Below are positions 1 to 12,244 of a stretch of DNA of 64,000 nt, piece after piece. Position 1 is the stretch's first letter; every line of letters starts with the position of its first letter. The notes below the pieces were generated by a model. That model had not been told where the DNA came from, did no database searches, and saw nothing but the letters and a program-made list of their open reading frames with translations. Position numbers and translations under genes: made by a program. Source of the DNA: Phocoena phocoena (taxonomy: Eukaryota > Chordata > Mammalia > Artiodactyla > Phocoenidae); the NCBI RefSeq assembly GCF_963924675.1, contig NC_089222.1, positions 111,801,316 to 111,865,315 of the forward strand. The letters run 5' to 3'.

Positions 1-70
1 GCCTGTGCTCCGGAGCCTGTGGGAGAGACCACAACAGTGAGAGGCCCGCGTACCGCAAAAAAAAAAAAAG
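1..70 (+). repeat. CHR-2-type SINE, 3' end only (cut by window)
   Basis: The last ~60 bases of the SINE body are present (GTGAGAGGCCCGCGTACCGC) followed by poly-A. The head lies outside the window. Confidence 0.9.
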
Positions 71-639
71 GTCTGATGAAAGTTCATAATGAGAATTGAG
101 TCTTGGTCAATATTTTCCCTGAGGGTAAAAATGGATCATGGACAGCTAAGATCTTAACAAATCTCCAGTAACTTCATAAATTTTGTGAAATGTTTATATT
201 AATATAATCTTAACTGTATATATTCAACCTGAGGATGGCTAAGATGCTATTCTGTTTTGGAAACTCTTCCCATGGAACTTTCAATAGTAACACAGCTAAA
301 TAAACACAATTATTTCTAGCATCTCTCTATAAGGTCTGTAAATTGACCATATTTGTGGTATCAAATATAATTTTGAAATTATTCTTTGATACAGGACTCA
401 AAGATCTTTTGAAGTTTTCTTCTTACATTTGTCCTTCAAAAGGCTTATAATGTTTAACTCCAATATAGCACTTTTTAAAAATCCTTCTGTCTCAATGTCT
501 TATCTAAATCTAGCACTTCTCTACTAACTTTGAAACCAGTAATCTCCAAAGTCTCTATAATTTCTGATTATTGATGTTGTTTTATGAAATTTAATATTTC
601 CCTGTAAGCTATCATGACTTTAAATATTTTTTTCCACTT

Positions 640-1145
640 CCTGATCATGGCACTCTCCTGCTGAATGGCTTCAATGGCTGCAGTGTCCTCCAGCTGACCT
701 CTAGGCCTTGCATGAATGGTCTCCCATGGGTCTTCCCGTTGATGGCTCTGCTCCAGTCAAGCAAGCCTTCTTTCAGTTCAATGAATGTACCAACTTCCTT
801 CCACTATGAATTCTGTATATTTTTCTGTTCTCCCCTCTGAAATCACTCTACTCAGATACCCCCTGCCATACCCGACAAAATCCTTCATTTGCAAATCTTT
901 TTTCCTTAGGGCAGTCTTTTCTAAAGCCTCAAACTTCACTAGTTTTACCTATTATACATTTTTATATTACCCTATACCTACCTTTTGTGGCACATAACAA
1001 AATTACATTTTCAAAAACTATTAAATATATAGCTGCCTTGATATATTTAAAACTGAATGAAAATAGGGGTCATCTGTATCTTATTCACTATTATATCTTC
1101 ATGAACGAGTAGCAATTAGCACAGTATCTAGCACATCACAAGACT
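640..1145 (+). repeat. L2 LINE 3' fragment
   Basis: The order of features follows the L2 3' end: CTCCTGCTGAATGGCTTCAATGGC, a pyrimidine-rich block, then a 'TTCATGAACGAG...CACAGTATCTAGCACA' terminus. It is old and diverged, and the boundaries are approximate. Confidence 0.55.
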
Positions 1146-1267
1146 TGCACATTTTTACAAAAAAGGATATTTTATGTATTTATATATATACATATATGCA
1201 TATATATAATTAATTTGTAATTATTTTTAGCAGTAGTTCATTAGCTGCAATCACCAGTTGTAGTTTT

Positions 1268-1482
1268 CTTTTGTTTTGTTTTGTTTTGTGTGCGGTACGA
1301 GGGCCTCTCACTGTTGTGGCCTCTCCCGTTGCGGAGCACAGGCTCCGGACGCGCAGGCTCAGCGGCCATGGCTCACGGGCCCAGCCACTCCGCGGCATGT
1401 GGGATCTTCCCGGACCGGGGCACGAACCCGTGTCCCCTGCATCGGCAGGCGGACTCTCAACCACTGCACCACCAGGGAAGCC
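1268..1482 (-). repeat. CHR-2-type SINE, full length
   Basis: On the minus strand this is a complete tRNA-derived SINE: GGGCTTCCCTGGTGG head, B-box-like GGGTTCGTGCCCCGG, GTGAGAGGCCC tail and an A-rich (CAAAA)n end. It is flanked by an exact 14-bp target duplication, CCAGTTGTAGTTTT, at 1254-1267 and 1483-1496. All reading frames inside are SINE sequence, not genes. Confidence 0.96.
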
Positions 1483-2139
1483 CCAGTTGTAGTTTTAAGG
1501 AAAGTTATTCTTTTTTCAAGTGGCATGTAAGAAATTAATTTTTAAAAAGATCAATTTAAGAAATTCAAGACTAAGGAGCAATCTGGTCGTTTACTCATGT
1601 TTTAGGCATTTTAAAACTTACTAGCTTTTGGAATTTTATTTTTATTTCCCTCTAGTAGAGAAAGAATGATTTAAAAGAAGTAAGAAAACAACATACTTTT
1701 GTAGTTTTTCATTTAAATCTATTTACCTAAATTCATCAGGCATTTAGATATGTGTTCTGTTTATCAAAAATAATTAAGATCAATATGAATTCTCTCACAA
1801 TGATGCCAGTTTGGCTTATTTGTTTTATTTTATTTGTTTTTGTCTTATATACTCATAATTTTGAGTTTAAAAAAGTTCTTTCACTCTGCTTAAAGCCAGG
1901 GGAATATTTGCAAGGTTTTTTTAATTTTTAATTTGCTAGGTTATTTTAATTGATTATGAATAAATAGGTTTATATTTCCTATTCTTCTACCATATCATCA
2001 TATGAAAGAATCAAATATAGAAGAGGGGAGCAGGGATAGTTAAATTACTTTTATATTTTTATATCATTGATCATAAGAGTTATAATAAATATTAACAAAA
2101 GTAAATTTATATTTGACATAGCATACTATATTTTCTAAA

Positions 2140-2360
2140 ACATTTTCATATGCCTCATCTAACTCAATCTTCATAAAAGTTTTTTTTTTTTTTAATACTG
2201 TCTGGCTTGCAAAGAAACATGGGGTGAAAGAAGAATATTCAGGTATCTAGGTAGATGTTCCAAGTCCCATTTTACTAAAGCTACAACTCAGAGAGGAAAA
2301 GGGACACACCCAATATTGTACAACTAGAAAATGACAGCAGCTGATTGTCTTTTTATTCTA
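2140..2360 (+). repeat. Ancient MIR-class or related repeat
   Basis: It shows the 'CATCTAACTCAATCTTCATAA ... CCCATTTTACTAAAG ... CAACTAGAAAATGACAG' pattern of a common ancient mammalian repeat. The subfamily is not resolved. A T-run interrupts it. Confidence 0.4.
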
Positions 2361-2454
2361 TTTACAATGTGAAAAAATTAGAAATGAAAATTATTATTAG
2401 ATCAGTGTATAGATTAGCTACCAAAATATGGTTAATAAATATCTTTTAGAGAAA

Positions 2455-2662
2455 AGGTAGAGCATAGTGGTTAAGAAAGCGATCTCGATGGGAATACAAG
2501 CTTAGCTGTGTGAGCTGGGTAAGGGGCATCATTACTCTGTACCTTTGTTTGCTCAGTGGTAGAATGGAGTAGTGCCTGCCTCAGAGGATTGTTTTCAGGG
2601 TGAAATGATTTAATACGTACACAAGACTTAGAATATTGCCAGGCACATAACTCATATTTAAT
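2455..2662 (+). repeat. MIR SINE
   Basis: It matches the MIR order: AGCATAGTGGTTAAGAAAGC, TGTGTGAGCTGGGTAA, CTCAGAGGATTGTTTTCAGG and ATATTGCCAGGCACATAA. Confidence 0.75.
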
Positions 2663-3182
2663 GTTTCTTTAAATTTAATTTCACTTGAAGTTAAATTTAC
2701 TATTACTATTTTTAATATTACTAGCTATTCCATTGAATATATGGGTCCTGAACGCTGATGTTTCAATTCCATCCAAGAGTGTTTCTTTAGAATCTTATCT
2801 GATGGTATATTGTTTAATGTAAAAGTTTCTTAAAATATTTAACTCATTTCCTCTTGAAAACATCAGTAAAGGCAGTAATTCTTTGTTAAAAATCAAATGA
2901 CATTTTCCTAGGTGGTATTATGTGGTTAATTATACAGAAGTTAAGCCATTTCTATAGTAAATCTCACTAAGAGTTAAGATTACTTTTTTTTTTTAATTCA
3001 TAGTGATGTCTGCTGAATGCTGCTGCTAAAACATCTTAACTTTCATGTATGAAGAGGTGTGATGTTTGCCTTGATTCTCATTTCTAGGATAAGCCAATAT
3101 GATATTAATCAGTTAACATTTATTATATATTATATGGTATCTGTGTATGAGTGTGTGTGAGCATTGTATAAAACTTAATATA

Positions 3183-3395
3183 GGGCTTCCCTGGTGGCAC
3201 AGTGATTGAGAGTCCGCCTGCCGATGCAGGGGACACGGGTTGGTGCCCCGGTCCGGGAAGATCCCACGTGCCGCGGAGCGGCTGGACCCGTGAGCCATGG
3301 CCGCTGAGCCTGCGCGTCCGGAGCCTGTGCTCCACAACGGGGGAGGCCACAACAGTGAGAGGCCCGTGGACCGCAAAAAAAAAAAAAAAAAAAAA
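3183..3395 (+). repeat. CHR-2-type SINE, full length
   Basis: A complete SINE with a poly-A tail of more than 20 nt. It is flanked by an exact 12-bp target duplication, AAACTTAATATA, at 3171-3182 and 3396-3407. The long pure tail and low divergence suggest a young insertion. Confidence 0.96.
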
Positions 3396-3589
3396 AAACT
3401 TAATATATTTTTCTGGAATACCTGTGCCGAGATTTATTTTACACAGAAAGAGGGAGGAAGGGAGGGAGCGAGAGAGAGATGTAGATTGATATAAAGCAAC
3501 TTCAGTTTAAAAAGTTAGTGAATTTGACATATATATCAATTTAAACTATACATAATATATTTATAACACATTCTAGAATGTGTTTTAAC

Positions 3590-3965
3590 ACAATTTATAA
3601 CATTCCTTCATGCTTCAGACATTTATATGTATCTACTATGTACCAGGTATTGCTAAGTGGTGGATATTCCTGGGTGAAAAAGAGTTCTTGCCCTCAAGGT
3701 CTCAAAACCCAAAAGGGGATCCAGACAAGTAAGCAGACAAGTATCTCTGTCCTAGTACATTCATTAGATACAGTGATAGAGATAAGCAGAGAATGTCATG
3801 TAAATATGTAGGAAACTGGGTTAAGAGATTAGGTTGTTGGTGGAATTTATGAGCTGCTTCAGCCAGGCAAACATAGAAAAATAGAAAGGCACAAGAAAGC
3901 CATATGACAAACTCAGGGAAAGTCTAAGAAGGAGTAGGACTGAAGCAGTGGAGTGAGATTAAAGT
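3590..3965 (-). repeat. L2 LINE fragment
   Basis: The + strand reads 'TATCTACTATGTACCAGGTATTGCTAAG', then a 'TTCTTGCCCTCAAGGTCT' block, the usual reverse complement of an L2 3' end. It is diverged. Confidence 0.5.
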
Positions 3966-4550
3966 CAGTTGGGAATATTAAATTTCAAATAAATGAAAAA
4001 ACTGGGGCCCAAAGAAATCAATTTAGAGATCATTCATTGATTGGCAAGTTTAATGAAAAAATGTGATTTTCAATCACTTTAAAACATCATGAACTCTTCA
4101 GTAAGAAAGGCCTGGTATTGACTGATGGTTTAATAGCTTTATGGTTTATTTTTTTATCTATTTGTAATATAACTAAAAGGAGACAGATTAGAAAAATAAG
4201 ACGTGATTATTGATAATCTATGTGGATATGTCTATGCTATTTTTATAATCAGTGGTTATTTAATGTTTAATTGTTGGTTAAAAATAAATATAGAATGAAA
4301 AACATCTGCTTTACACATAGGATGACCTCAGTGAATATATGTTGCAGGCATACCTTGTTTCACTGCGCTTCACTTTATTGTACTTCACAGATATTGTGTT
4401 TTTTACAAATTGAAGGTCTGTGGCAACCTTGCGTTGAGCAAGTCTATGGGCACAATTTTGACAACAGCCTTTGCTCACTTCCTGTATCTAGCCCATTTTC
4501 ATAATTCTCACAGCATTTCATACTTTTTCATTGATCTGTGATCAGCACTC

Positions 4551-5358
4551 TTTTTTTAATTGAAGTGTAGCTGATTTACAGTATTATATTAGTTTCAGGT
4601 ATATAACATAGTGATTCAATATTTTTACAGATTATACTCTATTTAAACTTATTACAAAATTGGCTATATTTCCCTGAGCTGTACAATATATCCTTGTAGC
4701 TTATTTATTTAATACATATCTCTTAATCTCCTACCCTTATTTTGCCCCACCCCTTCCATTTCCCCACTGGTAACCACTAATTTATGAGTCTGTTTCTGTT
4801 TTTTTATATTCATTTGTTGGTTTCATTTTTTAGATTCCATATATAAGTGATAACAGAGTATTTGTCTTTCTCTGTCTGACATTTCACTAAGCATAATACC
4901 TTCTAGGTCCATTCACATTGTTGCAAATGGCAGAATTTCATTCTTTTTTATGTCTGACTAATATTCCATTGTGTGTGTGTATATATATTTTTTGTATCAC
5001 ATCTTCTTCATCCATTCGTCTGTTGATGGACACTAAGGTTGCTTCCATATCTTGGCTGTTATAAGCAATGCTGCTATGAACATTGGGGTGCATGTTATCT
5101 TTTCGAATTAGTGTTTTCATTTTCTTCAGATATATTCCCAGGATTGGAATTGCTGGATCGTATGGTAATTCTATTTTTAGTTTTCGAAGGAACCTCCATA
5201 CTGTTTTCCATAGTGGCTTCACCAATTTACATCCCCACCAGCAGTGTACTAAGGTTCCCTTTTCTCCACATCCTCTCCAACATTTGTTATTTGTAGACTT
5301 TTTGATGATAGCCATTCTGACAGGTGTTTGGTGATATCTCATTGTGGTTTTGATTTGC
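4551..5358 (-). mobile_element. L1 LINE, 5'-truncated, nested in Tigger1
   Basis: On the minus strand this is the end of ORF2 and the 3' UTR. The translated pieces (about 4938-5400) contain the '[13 protein letters not shown]' and 'Leu-Pro-Tyr-Asp-Pro-Ala-Ile-Pro' blocks of the L1 ORF2 C-terminus. The 3' end starts at about 4551 with a short T-run. Confidence 0.88.
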
Positions 5359-5424
5359 TTTAATGTTACTACTGCAGCTTGCCAAAGGTTCAGATGATGG
5401 TTAGCACTTTTTAGCAATACACTA

Positions 5425-5640
5425 CTTTTTTTTTTTTTTTTTTTTTTTGTGGTACGTGGGCCTCTCACTGTTGTGGCCTCTCCCATTGTGGAGCACAGGC
5501 TCCGGACGTGCAGGCCCAGCGGCCATGGCTCACGGGCCTAGCCACTCCGTGGCATGTGGGATCCTCCCGGACCAGGGCACGAACCTGTGTCCCCTGCATC
5601 AGCAGGTGGACTCTCAACCACTGCGCCACCGGGGAAGCCC
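5425..5640 (-). repeat. CHR-2-type SINE, full length, nested in Tigger1
   Basis: A complete SINE with a 20-plus T run. It has an exact 12-bp target duplication, AGCAATACACTA, at 5413-5424 and 5641-5652. It is younger than both the Tigger1 and the nearby L1. Confidence 0.95.
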
Positions 5641-6124
5641 AGCAATACACTATTTTTAAAATTAAGATATGTACATTGTTTTTAGAAATAATGCTATTAC
5701 TATAGACTATAGTATAGTGTAAATGTAACTTTTATATGCACTGAGAAACCAAACAATTTGTGTGACTCACTATATTGCAATATTCACATTATTGAGGTAG
5801 TCTGGAACTGAACCCACAGTACTTTCTCACTATGCCTATACTTGTATGTAGATAAACTGCTAAAGCAATTCAAAGAAGAAGAAACTGTGGTTAATGATAT
5901 ATTTTGCCCCATTTTCTGGTGGTTCTCTGGTTATCTTGGAAGTGCTACCTTTTCCTAACCTAGCTTACTGAGGCAGAGGGAGTAGTTGCATGACCTTGTC
6001 ATGTGACTTGTCAGGAACTGCTATAGAGAGGTGTGGCCAGGCAGGCAAATGGGCTACTATGTCCAGTAATTGTGTACTGGGAAAAAAACCACCAATACAG
6101 ATGCTGCAGTATTAATTCCAGGTA

Positions 6125-6316
6125 CAGTTGACCCTTGAACAATGCAATTTTGAACCACAAGTGTCCACTCATACATGAATATTTTTCAGTATTTAGTATT
6201 ACAGTACTACAAACTAAGTGGTTGGTTGGATCTACAGATGTGGAGACACTAAGCATATGGAGGGCCAACTATAAGTTACTAGTGGATAAACCTTGTCATT
6301 TTTTAAGAGTCAACTG
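6125..6316 (+). mobile_element. Short Tigger/pogo-type MITE
   Basis: It begins CAGTTGACCCTTGAACAATG and ends TTAAGAGTCAACTG, an inverted pair, with the 'GGTTGGATCTACAGATGTGGA...GGAGGGCCAACTATAAGTTA' centre typical of Tigger2/MER8-like elements. It is about 190 bp and non-autonomous. Confidence 0.75.
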
Positions 6317-6788
6317 AAATACCAAAATAATGCATTGATGGTATTCTTTATTAAAGACTGCTTAGAATTCTAGAAAAAGAGAAGAACCTAAGTATTTAAC
6401 TCATTTAAAATATAAACATGTACATATTTTAAAATATCAAGTAAAGTATAAATTAAAATCTAAATATTAAGCACACATCTTGCTGATTTAAAATATTGGC
6501 AGACATGTATAATCTTAAGAATCAGCTATCCAAACAAAATGATGAAAATTTAATCTCAAAGTCAAAAACTAAATAATATTATTTAATCATTTTTAAAGAT
6601 TTGAATTTCAAAAATAACGTGAATTAAAGTGTTGTCATCATCGAGTTAGTTCCAAGTCAGTTTCTGTGAAAATTTTTCTGGCTCTTCAGAAAGCTCTTTG
6701 TAATCCTATTCTAGGCTGGGCAATGGTAGGAGAAGGTTACATTGGACAGCTAACTCCAAATATGTTAATTTTCACATAACCAAGTGTC

Positions 6789-7007
6789 TTATAACTTGAA
6801 GAAAATCTTTTTAAGCAACTTGACTTCATTTTCTTGAGTTTCATCATATATAGATAGAGATTCAGATGCAGAGTGATCTGAATCACTTTCAATACTGTCA
6901 TGTTCATGTTCCACTTGTTCAGAAAGTCTTTGAACTAAAGTAAGAATCATTCTTGCAACAGAAGCTTTGCTTTCCCGGTTACCATTTTCTTTTTCCTCCT
7001 GGGGACT
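6789..7007 (-). pseudogene. Possible decayed coding remnant, unidentified
   Basis: On the minus strand 72 codons stay open from 7007 to the TAA at 6789-6791, after a stop at 7008-7010. The residues look protein-like rather than random: an acidic/Ser stretch, His-Glu-His-Asp-Ser-Ile-Glu-Ser-Asp-Ser-Asp-His-Ser-Ala-Ser-Glu, preceded by a Met-Ile-Leu-Thr-Leu-Val-Gln helix-like block. The same frame upstream to about 7320 has several stops. I cannot name a parent gene. It may be a processed pseudogene fragment or chance. Confidence 0.25.
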
Positions 7008-7319
7008 CTATGTTATAGAATACCATTTTCTAAATGAGTACACCTTCATTCCATTAGAAATTTTAATGCTGCATGTAACTCTCTGGGTTTATGTCAAAAC
7101 ATAAGTGATTCCAATTTCTCATTTAAAAAGTACTGAACTAGAAGGGTTAAAATCAACAAAACTAACAATGTTTCACTACTATAATATGGCATGGTAGTCC
7201 AGAAAACTGAAAACTCACGTTGCAGTCATAAAATACATATTCCCCATGACATCAGCTGTTACTACATAAAACTGAAATGTCAGAAGTAATCTGGAATCAT
7301 TGGAACTCATTGATTTGTT

Positions 7320-7560
7320 CCCTCATTTATTTATTCATTCATTCAGTTAAACCAATTGTTTTCATGTCAATTTCTGGATGTAAGTAGAGTTGTGTGAAGG
7401 CAAAGAAGTTCATGCTTGATAACTTTTATATTATCAGTGAGGTTATCATTTGAGAGTGGAAGGAGTAAGAGACTTTTGAGAAAAAAGTAGAAGTATGAAA
7501 TGGACATCTTCAGGCATGAAAATACTAGAGAACTGTAGTAGAATATCTAGGTAATACTGA
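7320..7560 (-). repeat. L2 LINE fragment
   Basis: The + strand starts 'CATTTATTTATTCATTCATTCAG' followed by degenerate text resembling L2 in reverse. It is weak and old. Confidence 0.35.
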
Positions 7561-10305
7561 ATGCTCATTTGTAATCAAGATTATAAGCCAAATCAACCTC
7601 TTTGTTGTGTGCCATTTTTTTTTTTCCTAGTAGTCCATGGTTGATCAAGGGTTGGAATTTTGTCAGGCATCTGTCAAAAGGGGGAAGGATTTTGAAAGTA
7701 TTAGGAAATAGCTGATGTAATAGAGAACCCATAAATCACTGATTCTCAAAATTGCACACTGGAATGACTTGGAGAGTTTCAAAAAATACTAGAAATTGTG
7801 ATTGAATTGGCCTTTGCTATAGCCTGGGCTTTGGAATTTTTTAAAGATTCCTTAAGGCTAGGAAGTAAAGAGAGAATTCCAAGAGGATGTAAAAGATATA
7901 GGAAAGTTCTCTGGTTCTAGAACAGAAATCATAGAGGGCACGGTACAAGGAAGGGAAGTTGGGACAGATGATGGGTATGTTGTGAGTCCAACTGTCAGTG
8001 AAGGGCCAATGAAGGACCAGGAGGCTGGACTTGTACTTCCCATAGCAAACAAGGCAAACAGGAATGGGGCTGCTTCTGGAGTTTTCCTGGTTGGTATTGA
8101 GAAGCTTTCTCAAATAGATTTTTATCAACAGATAGAATTTAAATGAGAAGGCTTTTCTACTTTTCTTATATTGTTTTCTCTATTTATAAACAAACTAAAA
8201 TCATGACAATGGAGTAAACTGTCTTTTATTAACAGTGTGGTCGTCTGGTATGCGTACATCTGTTTTTATTACTTTCTTCTTTAGGAATCTCATTACCATG
8301 ATGTTTTCCTAGTTTCTGTAATGAGTGGTACCTGCGGAGAAAGAGGCATAATTACAAACTGGCAATTTTCTCTCTCAGCAGTATTATGAAATTTCCATTA
8401 CTAAATTTGAAGGATTTTCTCAATATGATTATATTGTATTTTGACATTTGAAATTCTGTGGGACATTCTTTAATGAATATGTTACATTCTCCCTAAAGCC
8501 ACAGGGAAAGTTGGATGGATTTTGTGTTGGTCTGCATTTAGTGATAGCTACATTATACTTCAGTGTAAAATGTGTGATCCTACTTCACATCTTCCATCTG
8601 TGATTGTTTAGTGTCAAACTTGTAAATTCTTCTTTTTTCTGATAGATAGGAATACAATAAAAATTTAAATGTCTTCCTGCTAAGTGCTGGAATTGAAGCA
8701 GTTATAAGAGGACTGCCGAGCAGTAGGAGTGCTGGTTTTTGGCATTTTCTCTTAGCTTGTTGAGGCAAGTTTACTGAATGTGACAGAGCTAGGAGAAGTC
8801 TGTAAAACTGAGCTGTGAAAAACTGCAAAATTCTCAATATGAGCAGCTGTAAATGGCTTGAAGCCCTGTTAAAATGCTCAGAGACACAAATAGAATCTAT
8901 TTTAAATGGCATAGACTTAAAAGTAATGGCCCTGATTTGATTCACAGCACACTGATAACCAATTTTGAGTGGCATTTAATGAGAACATGAGTACAGCATG
9001 GGGCTAAGAAGGAAGTACTGCTGCAGTTACCTGGGGATCTTTAAAATACTGAACCCTGAGCCTCATCAACCTTTCACGCCAGAGTCAGCGATCGTGAGGC
9101 TGTGACACTAGTGGTTTTTTTAAAAAAATCTCACAAAGTGATTAACTTGTGGAGATAGAACATAGAGATCCACTGATGGGAAGGAAATGCAAAAATGAAA
9201 GTTGGACCAAAGACAAATCCAGACTGTGCTGGGATCACTGGGGGCTAGCTGAGGGACTCACCTGTCCCTTTCCCGACATGATTTAAATACCCCGCTCAGT
9301 ACCAGAAGTGTTCTTTCTGACAGGTTAATTTTCACACAAGAACCTTCAAATCCTTGCCGACGATTATAACCTGGGAGAAGAGTCACTTTAGAGAAGTTCA
9401 TCTTAACCTAGTGAAGAATGTTTCTGATGCAATTTATCCACATTTTTCTCTAGCCCACTCACATTTGTTCAAGTTGAATACATCACACCCTTTACACATA
9501 GGAAAAGGGTCTACTAGTAATCTGGATGTTGAGAGGAAAACAGAAGCAACTGAACCTATGTGTCCTTAATTCTTCCCGTCTTGATCTTAGAGTAGGATAT
9601 CTGTATAAGTCCCTGCATTTCTTCTTTTGGGGTCTGTGTGGTTGTCAGTGGGGTTATTGGGTGTGGTGTAAATGATTCTCCCTAAACTACTGTTCAGCTG
9701 GGCTGACGTCCTACTGAAGTTCCAAAGAAATGGTTAAAGCAATAAGATGAGACCCACTGCAGGACCCCAGTCTTTATCCATCTAAGCAAGGTCTGCTGCT
9801 CTCTGGTCATTTGCCTCTAAGCCTTTTACACCAGAAACAAGATTTTTTTTCTCTCTTTGGTTTATTGCTCTAAAACTGCCTCAGAAAGTAGAGATATTAA
9901 TTATTACTGTTGGTTCAAATGTTTATTTCATTAGAGAGGCTTACTGGGAAAATAAGATTGTTCTTCTGTGCAGAACATGCTAATCAATGGAATATTATTC
10001 CTCATGTGTTATGGATTTTAAGCCAAAACTTACCATCTGGGGCACTGACTTTTCTCAGTGAGAAGGTATATGATCATATCTTTATAAAGAAAGAAAATTC
10101 CCACATATGGGAGACACGTATTTTTCTTTTCATCTCTCTCTCCTCAGGGTGAGATAATCACAAATAGGAAGTTCAACATGTAGGCTGCATAGCAGATTTC
10201 CTAATGTAACAAAACAATAAAATGGGCCTGGACCTTAAAATAAGTCCCAGTGAAAAGAGCACAGTTTTTTCTAAAGTTAATATCTGAATTATTTGCTCTT
10301 AGGCT

Positions 10306-10395
10306 ACTACACACACAAAAACACACACATAAATACACATTGTATGTATACTGTGTGTGTATATGTATGTGTATGTATGCATGTATGTATATATA
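10306..10395. repeat. CA/TA-rich low-complexity tract
   Basis: Interrupted ACACAC, then TGTATG and ATGTATAT runs form an imperfect simple repeat. Confidence 0.7.
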
Positions 10396-11664
10396 ACATT
10401 GAATGAACTCACTATCCACATAGCCCTGGGTTAAAAGTTTAGTATATAAACTTCTCTAGCTCCATTGTTGAGTTGTAGATGGTGGAGTTTGCAGAATGGA
10501 GGAACTATGTAATTTAACATTATTTAGAAACATAGAAATTTCATCAAACCTTCCTTATTACTTTGTTACCTAGCATTTTAAAAGAACTTCAAAGCCTCAC
10601 TTTATGAGCTTCAGTGTCCCACAGAAGAATCCTCTAAATTCAGGGAGTCATCTAGGTCCAGGATCCTCTGTCAAATTGCTTATCTTCCTAAGAAGGGAGA
10701 AAATAAGGTATTATCCTAAGACATGTGAGTAAAGATAAATTAATATATAATGGACATCATACCTAGCCCTGGATTCCTAATTTAGAGTTATATCTTTAAG
10801 CCTCCCCCGATCCAATCCCAAAGGCCCACCTGGGTGATAACCTCATCTTATTGGTGTAATCTGCCTAAAGGATATGCCAATAAATGAATAAGCATCCCAC
10901 TCTCCCCCACTGGTCCCATAGTATGGATTTTCTTTACACATCACAATATTTCTGCTGTGGCGTTAGGCTCTTGAATCATTTCTCTCTTTTACTAATTCTC
11001 TTCTCTCCACTTTTACTAGATAGTAAGTCTTGTTATTTGGCTCACAGCCTTTTAGAGCTTTTCATAGGCTTCGAGAGGTTACCAAGAAACCCCCAGATCT
11101 TCCTTCCAAGCAGGATTGATCAGAGAGTTTATTTTAGCTAAAAGACTGAATGACTGACTTTTCCAGTATTATTCAAGCAGGCTGTAAAAATCCTTATAAC
11201 CATAGGATGCAAAAGGTGATTGATTATATATTACCAGAGCTGGTGAGCTATGTATGGCTGTCATCTCTTGGGATGTGGTGGTGACTGCTCTAAACACAAA
11301 TAATCTGCTCTGACAGCGTTTCTCCTGAGCAACTTGCCAACAGGAGATAGGATTTAGAAGGTGAATTTCTTTGCCTCTAAAACTTGAGATCATTATCTGA
11401 GTTTTAACTCTCCACCCCACCTCACTCCCCCAAACAAAGCAGGATGGTGAAATATACACACTAATCTCAGTTAGTAGTAGAGTAATTAAATTCCTTGGGA
11501 AATATAGTAATTTTTCTTTTTCCTTTCTCACTGGAGAGACACAGGTTTCTCTTTGGGAATATATTTTCCTTGAGGGATTGGGGACATGCATATTATTTGG
11601 GTGACTTGTCTTCATTTGACAGTCTTTGAACAAGGTAGTCTTAAACTAGCTCCAATATCTTGAA

Positions 11665-11830
11665 TATTTACCCTGAGCAAGGCAGTACAATAAGTGCTTT
11701 ACATATAATATCTCATTTAAACCTGTGTTGCCATCCTGAAAGGTAGGAATGATTGCCTTCATTTCACACGTAAAGGACATGAAAGGTTAAGTGGCTTGTT
11801 CAGATCAATACAAGAGCCAGAATTTGAGCA
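11665..11830 (+). repeat. Ancient MIR/L2-class repeat
   Basis: It has the 'AATAAGTGCTTTACATATAATATCTCATTTAA' and 'ATTTCACACGTAAAGGACATGAAAGGTTAAG' wording of a common ancient mammalian repeat. The subfamily is unresolved. Confidence 0.5.
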
Positions 11831-11871
11831 CAGCTCTGTCTGCCTCACACTACTTCATATGAGCCAATATA

Positions 11872-12035
11872 GTCAGCCCTCAGTTCCCGTGACGGGGCAG
11901 GGATTGCTTCCAGGACCCTCCAGGATAGCAAAATCCAAGGATGTTCAGGTCCCTTACGTAAAATCAGTCACGCAGTACAGTCTTTTGTATCCATGGTTTT
12001 TGCATCCTGGGATATGGAGAGCCAACTCTATTATT
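11872..12035 (+). mobile_element. Tigger/MER2-type DNA transposon fragment
   Basis: It contains 'AGTCAGCCCTCAGTTCCCGTG ... GGATTGCTTCCAGGACCC ... AAAATCCAAGGATGTTCAGGTCCCTTA ... GGAGAGCCAACT', which resembles the ends of MER2/MER44-like pogo elements. No coding capacity. Confidence 0.65.
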
Positions 12036-12244
12036 ATTTTACCTAAAATGTATGCTAAGATTGTCGGTGATGTTGGTAAATCTCTAGCTATAGACATCCC
12101 TCCAGAGGAGGTAAGTCAAAGAGGAAAATAACAAACCAAATTTTATATTGTGCAGCAATCTGAAACAAATCAAGGGAGAAAGTAACTTATTCTCAAATTT
12201 CAAGCCAGTCTTACAAATGACTTGTTAGTCCCCTATGCTTCCTT

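Larger units (their letters stand above)
4345..5833 (+). mobile_element. Tigger1-type (pogo/Tc1) DNA transposon, internally deleted, carrying nested insertions
   Basis: The left end CAGGCATACCTTGTTTCACTG and the right end ...CACTATGCCTATA are inverted relatives of the Tigger1 terminal repeats. Typical inner text includes 'TGGCAACCTTGCGTTGAGCAAGTCTATGGGC' at about 4420 and 'TTATATGCACTGAGAAACCAAACAATTTGTGTGACTC' at about 5730. No transposase frame remains. An L1 (4551-5358) and a SINE (5425-5640) are inserted inside. Confidence 0.8.

Noticed and set aside
1210..1538. Overlapping ORFs on both strands with Pro/Arg/Gly-rich peptides (also at 3113-3494, 13453-13758, 26710-27003, 48816-49095)
   Set aside because: All are translations of the CHR-2 SINE. 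The same peptides recur at each copy.
11169..11633. 154-codon minus-strand ORF
   Set aside because: It is the longest open frame outside L1/SINE, but shows no domain, no convincing start context and no splice or poly-A context. I treat it as chance in intron DNA.
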